A stretch of DNA of 64,000 nucleotides from Lithospermum erythrorhizon (lineage: Eukaryota; Streptophyta; Magnoliopsida; Boraginales; Boraginaceae), in the NCBI GenBank assembly GCA_019722365.1, contig JADFUC010002052.1, forward strand, positions 1-64,000. The letters run 5' to 3'. Position numbers and translations under genes: made by a program. Below, piece after piece: positions 34,489 to 46,630 of this stretch; within the stretch, counting starts at the first letter, position 1; every line of letters starts with the position of its first letter. Under the pieces are notes generated by a model. The model did no database searches and was not told the origin of the DNA. It saw only the letters and a list, made by a program, of their open reading frames with translations.

Positions 34489-37107
34489 TCAAAGTAGAGA
34501 GAGCTCGCCCGCAGAAACATTCCTCTTGACAAGTTTAGCCCAAGATTCGTGAGTCTCATTGATGACTTTAAGAGCAAAATCCTGCCATCAAACGAATTAT
34601 TTGCGTTCGCATAAAGAAGGTGCATACCGATGAAAGTTGCGAATTATGAAAGAAGTATGATTCATAAGTGAATATATGTACACATGTATGATATGGGGAA
34701 TTTATGTTCTTCTCACTGAGCACTGTCCACATCTCAAAAAGAGCACTTAGAAGAGATGGAGTGAACGCCATAATAGCCGTCTGCCTCTTTCAATATTTAA
34801 ATGTGGATTGTGTATGTATAGTATAACAGAGCAGAAGCTTTGGCACTGTCATCAATATGTGCACAAAAATGTATATATGTTCATTGCAATAACATGTACA
34901 TATGAGTATAACTTGTAAAAAAGAATGAATCTAAGTTATACTCATTGTAGTATTGAAACCATATCGTCATGGTATTGAAGCCATGTCCTTTGTCACCATA
35001 TCTCAACCCGTATAATTGAAACTAGTTAAAAAAGGATCACAAATACCTTGCTGTCTATAAAATATACTCCGTATAATGAAGTTGTACCTTATTTGCTGGT
35101 TTGTTACCGAGACCAAACTTGTTAGCAGGTTTCCCATCGGGAATCTTGTAATCTCTAAACCAGTCCCTAATTGCGGTGAGAGTCCCCTAAGAAAATTCTT
35201 GGTTAATTTGGTAATTGATCAAAACATGAAAATTAAAACATTTTGGAGTAATTCATTAAGATGGAGTTTATAGTTCTCATTTGTATTTTCAAGAATTCAT
35301 TGATAACGAAAAAGAAAAGAGAAACTCCCAATATTCAGAAAGTTCGTCTTTATATTCAGTTCAGAAATGCCAGAATAAGAAATTTTCTACTTCTCTGAAT
35401 GTGGACATACCGGGAAATGTATTTCAACATCATCAATGTCATTGACTAAAGAAGCTTTTGGATCATCCAAGGATATAGCAACTATCTTCCAGTCCAGTTC
35501 ACCCTCATCAATCATAGCTAGAGCAGCTAACGGCTTAACTTGCAAAATCTGACCAATTTTAGCACGCTTTTCCCCTATCTCAACAACATCAACTACAGAT
35601 AGAAGAACATGAAACTAATTGCTAGCCACACATTTTATAATCGAATAAATAATTTAAGAAGGTTTTATTGCAAAGCAAGACCAAATCATTGACAAGGGTA
35701 GCAGTATACCGGGATCATTGTCTCCAAATGCCCCATCAACCTCAGAGTTTGCTAATGAAGGGTCTTCCCATGTTTGAGGAAGCAACCCATAGTTCCAACT
35801 AATGTTGTACCTGAAAGAGGTATAGTTATGGCTTATTGGCTGTAGAGTAGTAGTTGCGAGAAGCAAGCTTTATGAATACAGTAATATCGTGAATCAAAAC
35901 TTACGGATAATATCTCAATTTCCCCTTTTTCGTGTCTTGTTTAATAGGAGTGAACTGCTCATCCGTAGCAACCTCCATTTTTGCACTTGATTCTTTGGGA
36001 ATTTCGGCTACAAAATTGAATATCCCATCCTCAAGATGCAGTGAAATATCATGCCAAGGGGAGATCTGTACATCAAGTGAAAAAAGTCAACATTCTTCAA
36101 CTAAACCTTGATATATGTAATAAAACTTCTACCCAGTCTCTTCTTGTATTTTTCTGGAGCATTATGAAGATAGGATTCTTATATAGATGATGCACATTGC
36201 AAAACCAGTCTACCTAGAGGTTGATCGATCTGTTGCACAATTAAACTAAAAATTAAAAAGCATAGGTTAAACACAGGCACGAAATCAGAAATTGTCAAAG
36301 ATTTCACTGCTTTCAATATCTACAACAGTGTTGCAGCAAATTACAGCTTACTCAAACAATTCAAAACTAATAATCCTACACTCCTACACTAACCGATATA
36401 AGAATTACGGAGTACTTAATAAAGATTGTATCTTTGAACAATTCTCAAACAAACAACAAAGTGAATTTACCCTCCAAAAAACAATCACATTAACATATCA
36501 TTTGCAATAACATTACACTACAGTAACCAACATACAAAAACTCAACAAAGATCACATCTTTAAACAAATTTCAAACAAATAACAAAGTCAATTCACACTC
36601 CAAGGAACAAAAAGATTAACATATCATTTGCAACAACATTATACTACCCTTTAAACTGAAATGAAGTAAACCAAACCAATCTTTATCCCACAATATGAAT
36701 ACGACGTTTCCAATCATTCTTATCTTTTCTCCGTAAAATATGCAACTCTTATTCAGTCTACCTCTATTTCTATGTCCATTCGTGACTATAGTCCAACTCT
36801 TACTCAATCTGCCTCTACGTACATTTGTGACTATAAGTCGAATAAAGTAAACAGGAAATAAAACTACCTTTTTGCCAGAATCATTCAGGAAGAAGACACG
36901 ATAGTCTAGTGTTTGAGGATGGCCCCGTTCAATGGTCTGGATTTTCTGGGGATTATAAATAGCATTGCAAGTAAGGATCCTTCTTTTATGAGTTAATTGT
37001 TTGCTGAAGCAAATTGAGAATCCATTGGGTCTATGAAAAGGGGATTTGTGAAAGAGTGAAGTGGTTATGGTGGTGCTAGCTGATGCTATCACTCTTGTGG
37101 CACCCAT
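34489..37107 (-). CDS. PPA6: Soluble inorganic pyrophosphatase, plastid type
   Basis: Hydrolyses pyrophosphate to phosphate, pulling plastid biosynthesis forward. Six exons join in phase on minus: 37107-36868, 36065-35905, 35810-35710, 35592-35411, 35186-35088 and 34581-34489, giving 291 residues. The Ser/Thr-rich start [16 protein letters not shown], with RRILTC some 35 residues later, fits a chloroplast transit peptide. The family signature DNDPVDV is at residues 164-170, assembled across the exon 3/4 border. Other typical blocks are [29 protein letters not shown] and [16 protein letters not shown] chose the ATG at 37107; an in-frame one seven codons upstream is possible. The gene converges on the HSP70 gene, with 640 bases between stops. 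Ortholog assignment to PPA6 is by localisation and length. Confidence 0.93.
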
Positions 37108-37373
37108 TGAAGACAACAAGATGAGCAAGGGTCCAAGTTTAACAAGTCTTTTTTGAAAACTGAATTAGCTCGGAGTTCCACTTGTTTTTAGCTTTTAAGT
37201 TCATTCAAGATATTGTTAGCTAGTTACTCGACTATGTATAACTCTAAAGTTATTGAGATATATCAATCTTTCCACTTTTCTTAAATAGAATGTAAAATGG
37301 ATAAAGTTGTTGTATTACAAAAATGATACTCTCTTAACGAGAAGGGTTTAGCTGCTTACGCTTTTGTTTAAAC

Positions 37374-37381
37374 ACCATGCT
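37374..37381. repeat. 8-bp target site duplication, left (accatgct)
   Basis: The bases accatgct precede the terminal tagtaaacg at 37382 and recur exactly at 44027-44034. Confidence 0.8.
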
Positions 37382-38639
37382 TAGTAAACGAGCCGAACAG
37401 ACCGAATATCAAACATTTGAATTCTGCTCGAACAGTTCGACCCTATATCTCGCTCTCCTGCCTCGATTTGACCGAATAGCAATTTTTGATATTCGGCTCG
37501 GATTCGAAGTCTATTTTCCGGATAAAATTCGGCTCGAATTTGGCTCGATTTTTCGAACGGTTCGAAAAAGCTCGGTCCGAAATACAATTTTAAAAAATAA
37601 CACTACATTGAAATTAAAAATGCATAATAAGATAATGATGAAATAGTAATTACAGTTCCAACATCCAACGCGTTTAAAAAAAAGTTCTAAGTACAATATA
37701 GTCATTTTCTTTCAACAATCAAAGTCCGACACGCATGGTCAAGTAAAGCACCACGATTGCCATGCCAAGATGCGTATGTTTGATCAAATCGCTCTCTTTG
37801 ACGCCATGACCGCAAAACACGGAGCCGCCTCACACAATGCCGGATCAATTTTCAATAATAAGCACACTAATTTCATCATCGCCCGAAAAAAACCATAACA
37901 GTCCCATAATTACAAACCAGAACCAGAACAGTCCCACAAACCAAAACAGTCCCACAAGTTCAAATGTCAACAAAAGTACCAAACAAAGAAAATTCGTGTT
38001 CGGAACTGAAGCAGCCCAACAAACAAATTAATGAATCAGGTTTTTCTCATTTTTGCTTGTTTCTTCGTGGCTCGCCAATTATCGGGTGGGCTTGTCTCTC
38101 GAGGGGGTCGCTTGAATAAACATGGAAATACAAAAAACAAATTAAAAATAAATTAAAAACAGCTTTAAATAAAATACCAGCTGCATCGCATCGATCTCTG
38201 TGATCTTCCATTCAAACTCTTTGTCATATTCCAACTCAATTGGATCATCATTCGCTATAAAAAAAAATTGGTCAACAAAGTTGTTCAATAGAAAAATTTA
38301 AAAAGTAAGAAAATTTCAAAAAGGTAAAAATAATTAAGAAAAATCATACCTCTCCGAAATCTAATGCCATAAGTCAGCTTCGATCCAATCTCCACCACAA
38401 AGAGGACCTCACTATCGAGGCTCTTTATCAATCACTTACCACCAACACTAAAGTGGATTCTCGGGAGCGCAAATAGCCAGGATTGAATGGATAAAATGTC
38501 CATTGCCATTTTGGACAATATTTTATACCTCTCATTCCCTTTCCACCAAACAAGAACATCAAAGTTATCCACATTAGGAAAAACAATTTCACCGTAGACC
38601 TGTGTCCTGTTTTTTTCTTTCCCATCGCTTGCGCTTCAA

Positions 38640-40340
38640 TTTGTATTCATCATACCTTCTTTTGTTAACTGTGGGAACAAGGTGGTTTTCAAGTATCCGT
38701 AATATGGTTCGTGGGCTTTGCCTTTATCATCACCATATATTACAAAGATAACGATCATAAAAGATCACTAAACTCCTACTACGCCTAATCTAGCCTCATA
38801 ACTATGGGATACATCGATTCATAAGCAAACTTGATCATAACCTTCTTATACCTAGATCCGCACTGAACCAAAAGAGCAACAAATCACATTCTTCCCAATA
38901 TTTGTCATGGTTTAAGTGACATTCTTAGAGCCATACTCTGCATATGTTTGGTAGTAACATTATCCAATTGAATATTTATCAATTCCTTAATCCTACTTAA
39001 CTCAATCAAAAACAGATTAACAGTTGGATAATTGCTGCCACTAATCAAATTTGTCACATCAAGGAACACCTCAAGGAATTCACACACCTCATGTACTTGT
39101 GCCCATTCAAAATCACTAGGACAGAACCTCAAAAAAGCTTCATCATCCTCTCCAAATTTAGTAAAGCACTGCCTATACTTATATGCAGTAGACAACATCA
39201 CATAAGTTGAATTCCATCTAGTGTTATTATCTAACACTAACTTATTAGATGGCAATTGCAAATTAATCCTATGTTCATTAAATGAATTCAATCTGTTTTC
39301 AGAACCAAACAAGAACTTAACACCTTCTCTAACAACATCGGGCCACTTTCAATCTCTTTTTAAACTATTCTAACCAACAAATTCATTATATGGGCACAAC
39401 ACCTAACATGAAACAGTTTACCATTCAAAACCAGCTTTGAAATAGAGTTATAATCTTTTCTTAAAATATCAATACAAACATCATTAGCACTTGCATTATC
39501 AACTGTAACAGAAGCTACTTTATCACTAATTTCATAGAATTTGGCAACTCTATGTACTTCTTTAGCTAATGCAACCCCATTATGGGGTGGTGGGACATTA
39601 ACAAAAGATAAAACCCTTTCGCAAATTCCACCCTATCAACATAGCGTGACAAGTACAACTATATCTCTATCCTTTGACCAACAATCATTAGCACCCAACC
39701 CTCTAACCCCTTACTCAAAAAGTTCCTTAATTTTAAACTATCATTTTCAAAACGCTAAAGCATTCTTCCTAACCAAATACCTACTGATTTTTCTATAATG
39801 AGGAGTGTAGGCTTTCAGAAACTCATTAAACACCTTATGCTCAACTATTATGAAAGGATATTCATGTGCAAGAATCATATGAGCAGCCAAGAGTTTTACC
39901 TTTGCAAAATCAAATGTAAAATTTAGAACAGAACTTATCTCCTTCGTAAATGCACCGAGATCGCATAAATTTCAACCATCGAGCCCCACACTTCGCAACC
40001 TCCTTGGGAGCGCTCAGGTCTAGTCAGTACGCCAATTTCAAATGCCTAATCAAACGTGACGTCAATTCTTGCCCGTCGACGTGTCTACCACAGCCGAAAG
40101 TACATTTATTTTTCTTTTTTCCACCAGGCATCACAACAGGTTTAAAATGATCCCAAACCATGCTGCTACCAGCAGGCTTGTTTGTTACTGGATCAGCAAC
40201 TCTCTCATTGCCCTCAACAGGGGCATCTCTCTCATTTGGATCAGCACTCCCTCATTACCCTCAACCGAATCCACCGCGATAACCCGCCGCTTTCTGCATG
40301 AGTATTATTGTAATATTATTTGGGGGTTAGAAATTTAATT
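38640..40340 (-). pseudogene. hAT transposase, RICESLEEPER-like, decayed
   Basis: Reading leftward: a BED zinc finger near 40210-40020 (SMVWDHFKPV, then KCTFGCGRHV and SRLIRHLK), a region near 39950-39400 with AAHMILAHEYPF and a decayed HVRCCAHI block, and an intact 135-codon piece at 39312-38905 with LDNNTRWNSTYVML and LISGSNYPTVNLF. A KSRYKKVMIKFAYESMY stretch follows near 38860-38800. I could not find the C-terminal hATC (ESAFS) motif. Multiple stops between the pieces show that it is not functional. The NTRWNSTY and SGSNYPT blocks are characteristic of plant RICESLEEPER/DAYSLEEPER-type transposases. Confidence 0.85.
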
Positions 40341-40439
40341 TTGCTAGAGTTGTGTTTCTGTTAAAATCGAGATTTCCAGAAACTAAACCGAAACCGACGA
40401 AAAGCGGAAAGAACTCTCAGATATTTCATGACCCCACGT

Positions 40440-42300
40440 GGCTTTTATAGTTATCCAAATGCCTTATCATCATCCAAATCTTCTATCTTCTTTCTTCCAT
40501 AAGGCCGAATCCCTCTACCTTTTTCCTCAAAGTTATTTTTCTTCCATTTTCTTCCCCAATTTGCGAGCTTTGGTCCAAAAAATTTCTGGAGAGATTCCCC
40601 GAGTCATTCTCTACGTTTTGAGGTAAGCAAGATCGAATCTTTTGGAGTATTTCTTGAGTTCGGTGGAGTGACTTTTGGGGAATTTGAAAGTTGACTTGAG
40701 CTTTGATGTTTATTATGTTATGTAATCGCCATTTAAGCTTAGATTATCGTATAAGAGTTGACAATTATCGATTTGCTGGGTCAAATGTTTGAGGATTATA
40801 GTTGACTTTGTTGACTTTTTCTAAACGGGCTTTTAAATGATAGAAGTATACTGACTTTATTTAGGATTGTTTCGGTGGTGTAAATCAGATTTTGTGGTGG
40901 ATAGAGAATGCTCGATATTTCGAGTTCTCAGAAGTTGAATAGTTGAATCGGGATTGGAGATTAAAGATGATTAGAAATGTGGATGCATTAGTGTAATATC
41001 GAATGTTGAGCCTTTTGAACTAGTTATTGAACTCTCTGATTGCTAATAGGAAAGGTTGCGAACTTAAGTTGAATTAAGGCGATGGGGTGGGGAACTTTTG
41101 TCAAGTTATTCCGAAGCGCATCGATATGAGATTTTATATGCATATGTAATGTTATATTAGTTGTGTTATTAGTAGTGATTATAATTTTTGAAATGGTTTA
41201 GGCGCTGACGGAAAGGTCCGTCAAGGCGTATCAAGGGCGAGCTTACTTAGTTAAAGGCCGAGGCGTAAAGATTCATTCTTACTCGTTGATTAACTATTTA
41301 ATTACGGATATGCGTATGTGTATATATGTGATATCGTTGAATTATATGTTGATTATGCGCTGCTGATTCGCGCTGTGTTTCAGGGTCCTACGAAATGCAT
41401 GTGTTTTCGAGAGTCATTGAGTCGCATTTAGCCGACACAGTTGAGTCGTCAAGGCTGAGTTGCCTAGTCGCCGAGGTCAGCGTGTCGCTATTGTCCGGGG
41501 ATGTAGTAGCCGTCGATCGTCAGGATGTTGTTACATTTTTCGATATTAACGACGTTATTGTCGATTTCCATTGTTTTGGATAATCTTGTCGGCAACAATT
41601 TATGACCGTATAAAACGAGCACGAAAATTATTAAATGGATTTTATATTACATTACATGTTGAATAAAATCATGCTACCACCTTTTGTCGTAATAAGTCCT
41701 TTCGTACAATATCGCTGCACCAAGTCGATTTCTTCGAAAGTGATATCTACTAAGCTTCTCGCAGCCTACACCCTATTATTTCCGCAACGGGCGCAATTTT
41801 ATTGCTAGGTTGACAAAAGGCGCCGTTTTCCGTCAGTCGCTTTTCTTCTCGTGTTCGCGTCAAGTAGACTTAAAGCGAATAAGGGGTGGCGCTGATCTCA
41901 CAGCCTCTTTCATTTTGTCGATTGTGCTTGTTGTTCAGTATAGTTGTTATTTTGAATTACTTGTCGATGTATCGGGTACTGATTATGTTCTCTGCTCGTT
42001 ATTACGTGGTTAGAATACCACGACGGATCCTTTTTCTTAAAAAGTGTTGTTTTCTGGGCCAAGATACGATACTGCTGAAGTTGTTTCAAAGAAAGGTTTC
42101 CTTCAAAATCGAGTCATCCATCGACGGGTGACTCGTGTCCGTGATTTCAGATCTATTTCTAACCTCGGGGGCGCACGACCTCGGGCGGGTCGCCATCCAC
42201 CTCCAAATTACCTATCCCCACCTCAATTGAAATTTCATCGATCTTATTCAGACATACCATTTCCTCATCATTAATATCCGTAGGGGGTTATTTGAATTGG
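40440..42300 (+). other. Unassigned segment in the hAT element, LTR-like in character
   Basis: No coding region is supported. The segment runs from a TATA-like gcttttatag near 40443 through a pyrimidine-rich leader, and has ggcgctgacggaaaggtccg near 41200, which recalls LTRs of plant Gypsy elements. I could not place LTR ends or a target duplication. It may be a nested solo LTR or simply element filler. Confidence 0.3.
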
Positions 42301-42409
42301 GCGCGGCCTCAAGATTCAACAATCCAGCACCCTATATTAGACTCAATGACAAAAATTAAAATGCTTTAAATAAAACAAGAATTACAAAATTATTTAATTG
42401 AATTGTATA

Positions 42410-42830
42410 CAAAATTGAAACCCTAATCGAACCCTAATTACAAATTATTTAATTGAATTACATGTACTAAAACCCTAATTATTTAATTGAATTACAAAAT
42501 TGAAACCCTAATTACAAAACTGTTTAATTGAAACCCTAATTACAAAACTGTTTAATTGAAACCCTAATTACAAAATTGATTAATTGAATTACAAAATTGA
42601 AACCCTAATTAATAATTTTCCCCAAATTGAAACCCTAATTCCCAAATTGAAACCCTAATTACAAAATTGAAACCCTAATTAATAATTTTCCCCAAATTGA
42701 AACCCTAATTACAAAATTGAAACCCTAATTAATAATTTTCCCAAATTGAAACCCTAATTACAAAAATTCAAACCCTATTAATAATTTTCCCAAACCGAAA
42801 CCCTAATTACAAACAACATCAAAACAACAT
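42410..42830. repeat. Tandem array of gaaaccctaatta units
   Basis: About 15 irregular units of the form aattgaaaccctaatta, sometimes with an inserted aataattttcccc block. The ccctaa core resembles the plant telomere unit, but the spacing (about 20-40 bases) and extra sequence rule out a telomeric tract. Confidence 0.8.
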
Positions 42831-42902
42831 AACACTAAATCAATGTTATTAACAACTACAAAAAACAAATACGCAACCTAAAAATAAGATTGCTCGATTT
42901 AA

Positions 42903-43530
42903 AATAGTCAACCGAAAAAGCCAACCTGTGATCTAAACTCAAATCGAAATTTAAAATAGAAAAAATTAACAACAATCAAACCCAATAAAACGATAACAAG
43001 TATACTTAACCGGTTTATTACAACTAAAAATCAAACATGCAAAACTAAAATCATAATAGTCAACCGAAATATCAACCTGTATCTAAACTTGGGGACGAAC
43101 TAGAAAATAGAAAAAATTAACAATCGAACCCAATAAACGATAAACAAATATACTTAACCGAAGCTATTACAACCGAAAATCAAACATGCAACCTAAATCA
43201 TAATAGTCAACCAAAAAGTCAACCTGTATCTAAACCGATCGAACTGTAAAATAGAAAAATTAACAATCGAACCCACAAATGATAACAAATATACTTAACC
43301 GAAGCTATTACAACTGAAAATCAAACATGCAAACTCAAATCATAATAGTCAACCGAAAAGTCAACCTAGATCTAAACTCAGATCGGACCAGAAAATAGAA
43401 AAAGTAACAATCGAACCCACAAATGATAACAAATAATATATTTAACCTAAGCTTGGTTACAAATGAAAATCAAACATGCAAAACCAAAAAATTATAATAG
43501 TCAACTCCCTAAAAGTCAACCTAGAATCAA
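42903..43530. repeat. Tandem repeat, about 145-bp unit, 4 copies plus a part
   Basis: Each unit starts aatagtcaaccgaaaagtc, continues with aacctgtatctaaac, gaaaatagaaaaa, aacaatcgaaccca and aaatatacttaaccgaagc, and ends gaaaatcaaacatgcaa. Copies start near 42905, 43054, 43202, 43343 and 43494. Confidence 0.8.
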
Positions 43531-44026
43531 AAACAAAACGTAAATGGATATAATCCCCATTGCCACCTCGAACTAAATGACAACAGCCTATACGACATAT
43601 TTTCTCGTAATACATAACCGAGGAAAGTAGAAAGTTCGAGGCTCGAGAGAAATTTCTAGAGAGAGAATGTAGAGATTCTAAACGGCAGTAGAGGAGCGAA
43701 CGAGAGAATGCAGAGTTGGGGTGTTAAATCTTAGGGATTTAGCAATTAATGGACAAACATAACGGACTCTCTCTCAAGTCTCAAACGGGATAAAACGGAT
43801 CAAGATTCGGCACTACCGGACGGGGACACGTATTGGGTAATATAACGGACCTCGGGTCGAAGTTAGTACGTACCGAACCGAGCCGAATAATTTGAAACTT
43901 GTTCGGCCTCGGTTCGGCGAATATTGATTTTTAGCTCAGGTTCCGCTTGATTTTGTCGAGGCCGAGACTGAGCTCTAATTATTTCGAGAATACTAATCGA
44001 ATCGAAGCATACTGCTTACGTGCCTA

Positions 44027-44034
44027 ACCATGCT
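44027..44034. repeat. 8-bp target site duplication, right (accatgct)
   Basis: Exact copy of 37374-37381, directly after ...cgtgccta. Confidence 0.8.
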
Positions 44035-44549
44035 TAAGCAAAGGTACAATTGTCAATTCAGTCCATTTGCTACATTTAGGGAAGGAAAATAAAAAACACC
44101 AGATAATTGAGACCACCTAAAATCACTCCCATCTCTTTCAATCTCCAAATCCCATGCCAATTAACCCTTACAAAGCGCCATTTTCAAATCATTCATATCA
44201 AATTAAAATTCTAATCCCGCCTACTTAATATTAAAACCCAACAAATACTACAATATATAAATCAATACAAAACACATCAAAAGTGAGGTGAAGAAAAAAT
44301 ATCGAGTAAAACAAAGAATGCCGTAGAGAATTAAAATTGGCAATGGTATGTTCATTTTCTAACCATATTTTGCGATTTACTGCCCTACAAAGTGATTAAA
44401 AGAGTAATTCAAATTGGTGTGGCATGCGCATGTTGAATTTTCGTGATTAACGATGCTCCAATTCTTTTGTCGCGAATACGCTGCCGACCGCTTAATGGAA
44501 TTTTTGTGTTAGTATTTAGTAGAAATACCGAATTTCAACTAAAATCCGG

Positions 44550-44657
44550 GCCGATTAACAACAAAAAGGTTGATTTTTTGCAAGAAAAAATATGGGTAAT
44601 AGAGGTGGAACATTGTTGTAATATATATATATATATATATATCTATCTATATCTATA

Positions 44658-44709
<52 letters not shown>

Positions 44710-45265
44710 AGTAACCAACGGTTTTAATACATTGTTGTATATATATATCGAGTTCATTGATCATTGTGACTATGTTTTTGGCCGGTGGAACCTAAAAAAC
44801 TGAAGAACCTAAAAAATTGAACATGTATGTTAATCCTTTCATAGAATTGCAACTAAAATTTGGCTGATGAACAACCAAAAAGATTGATTTTTGGCAAGGA
44901 AAAATATTGTAACACAGGTGGAACATGATTGTATATATATATCGAGTTCAGTAACCATTGTGACTATGTTTTGGCTGGTGGAATATAAAATGAAAAAACA
45001 AGCATATCGAATTCAGTAACCATTGTGACTATGTTTTGGCTGAGTGGAATATAAAATGAACACCAAACATCTGAACAAATTGAATTAGCATAAAAAATAT
45101 ATTGTTGTTTTTTTTCACAACATATGGACATTTAAATTTAAAATTGGATAAAAACTTATTTGATCTATTGTCTTACGATTGAGTATTATGCGTTAAATTT
45201 TAGTGTTGATTATATGTTATGTTCAGTAACCATTGTGACTATGTTTTGGCTGGTGGAGCATAAAA
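44550..45265. repeat. Dispersed direct repeats with an aaccattgtgactatgtttt core
   Basis: A block of about 50 bases containing attgtgactatgttt followed by tggctggtggaa occurs four times, near 44760, 44950, 45010 and 45225. A second block (gattaacaacaaaaaggttg, then gattttttgcaag and gaggtggaacat) near 44555 recurs near 44870. The arrangement suggests partial tandem duplication at the end of a transposon. Confidence 0.7.
44622..44706. repeat. (TA)n microsatellite with ctatat interruptions
   Basis: About 85 bases of at repeats, broken by ctatctatatctatatc in the centre. Open frames across it are artefacts. Confidence 0.9.
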
Positions 45266-45589
45266 AAATTGATCTGATGCATCACTATTGGCAATGACAA
45301 TGTTCGTGGAAAACATGTTCTCAATATAGGACAATGGCCCTCCTTCAGCATAGGCCTAACACAACTTGAAGAAGAAGAAAATGAACGGGGTGGTGGAAAG
45401 ACTGAATCTAGAGGGGGGAATGAACCGAAGGATTGTATGGGCTGAACGCGTCACCATTGCAAGCCAGGACAGGTATTCGAAGTAATGCAAGAAGCAAAAG
45501 GAAAGGAAAATGCAGGAAGAATCATTGAGAAACTCCAATCTACCGAATTTGGAGGTTTAATCCATATCTGTAACTAGAAGAAGCTACAT

Positions 45590-46630
45590 TCCTCATTTGT
45601 GGAATGGGTGGTTAAAAATTTTGAGCAAGATGGCATACAAATAAGGTTGTCGAAAACGAAGGTCCTAAAGCTTGCTGAAAATGACGTTCACCGAGTTTAT
45701 CATCTTCCAAGAGGAGGGACTACAATAAATCTGGATGAATGCAAACCAAAAGCAATCCATAACCTGCTGAAAGAATTAAAAATAAAAGGTGAATATGGAG
45801 TATCGCTACCAACAAGATTGGTGATCTGCTGACTAAACTGACAAATCCAATAGCATGGACCAAAGCTGTCATTCTTTACATCGTGAATTGCTTGCTTTGC
45901 CCATCGACAAAGCGCTAATGTAGGTGAATTTGCAAAGATGCCGTTGTCTTTCAACCAAAATAAAATCATACACCGCGCAAAGCACGTTTTTGAAAGACAC
46001 AAGGACGGGTATAAGCCAAAAGAATGTGCTAAGAACCCAACGGCCGACTTTCACCTCATACTGGTAACACCTTTTTACATTTTGAAATTTTTTACGGTTA
46101 ATCTAAGAAACCGCACAAAATGAAGTTGTAACGCCTTTTTCGACGCATCAATTATCCGAAAGAATTCGTGGAAAGACCGCCCATTCACGGGGTATAAGTC
46201 TCCATCGCCCGTGACTGACTCCGCGTAAACTAAGAATCTTACTAAGATTATGGTATTGGTCGGACTCGAGAGGGGCATGACAGTGGGATATACAAAGGAG
46301 AGGAGTTGAACGCTGGCTGCCCGGGCCGTTGTACCGCTCGATGCAAGTAAAATTATCCAATACCAAAGTATGTAGCACCCGGATAAAAATTTTGGTTATT
46401 TGAAAGATATATTAGTTATTAATGAAAAATTGAATACTTATTTGCAGGCACCAAAGCATGCAAACTATTGTCGGCAGCAAATTAAGGTATACAAAAACTG
46501 TTTGACCATATCGAGAGGAGGACTAAGAGTTCACGAAGAAGACAAAGATCTCAAAGTGAGGAAAATCTATCATGAAGATTTAGTAGACATCATAACCAGT
46601 TGTCGATTTAACTATCACTGTGAATGACGC
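45590..46630 (+). pseudogene. Decayed reading frame like the domain of Ulp1-associated MULE proteins
   Basis: A 77-codon piece (45599-45832) reads LSKTKVLKLAENDVHRVYHL and LPRGGTTINLDECKP; a little further on, in another frame, ILYIVNCLLCPSTK, and then at 46400-46627 an unassigned 75-codon piece. The DVxxVYxLPxGG and LLCPSTK blocks recall the N-terminal domain found in plant proteins linked to Ulp1-like proteases of Mutator-like elements. I see no protease catalytic motif. Frame shifts and stops between the pieces indicate decay. The minus-strand FAR1-type transposase 2 kb away supports a Mutator-like context. The family call is tentative. Confidence 0.35.

Larger units (their letters stand above)
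37382..44026 (-). mobile_element. hAT element (RICESLEEPER-like), 6.6 kb
   Basis: The left end reads tagtaaacgagccgaac and the right end, complemented, taggcacgtaagcagtatgc. Perfect 8-bp direct repeats flank them. Both ends have subterminal regions full of gagccgaac / ttcggctcg motifs (37384-37580 and 43850-43990). The element holds a decayed minus-strand transposase, two tandem arrays and a 1.9-kb unassigned segment. It sits about 270 bases upstream of the pyrophosphatase start codon, so it may affect that promoter. Confidence 0.8.

Noticed and set aside
42410..42830. Telomeric repeat tract
   Set aside because: The ccctaa units are separated by 10-30 bases of other sequence and lie inside a hAT element; a true telomere is a tight tttaggg array.
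44443..44764. Tyr/Ile-repeat open frames on both strands
   Set aside because: They are translations of the (TA)n microsatellite.
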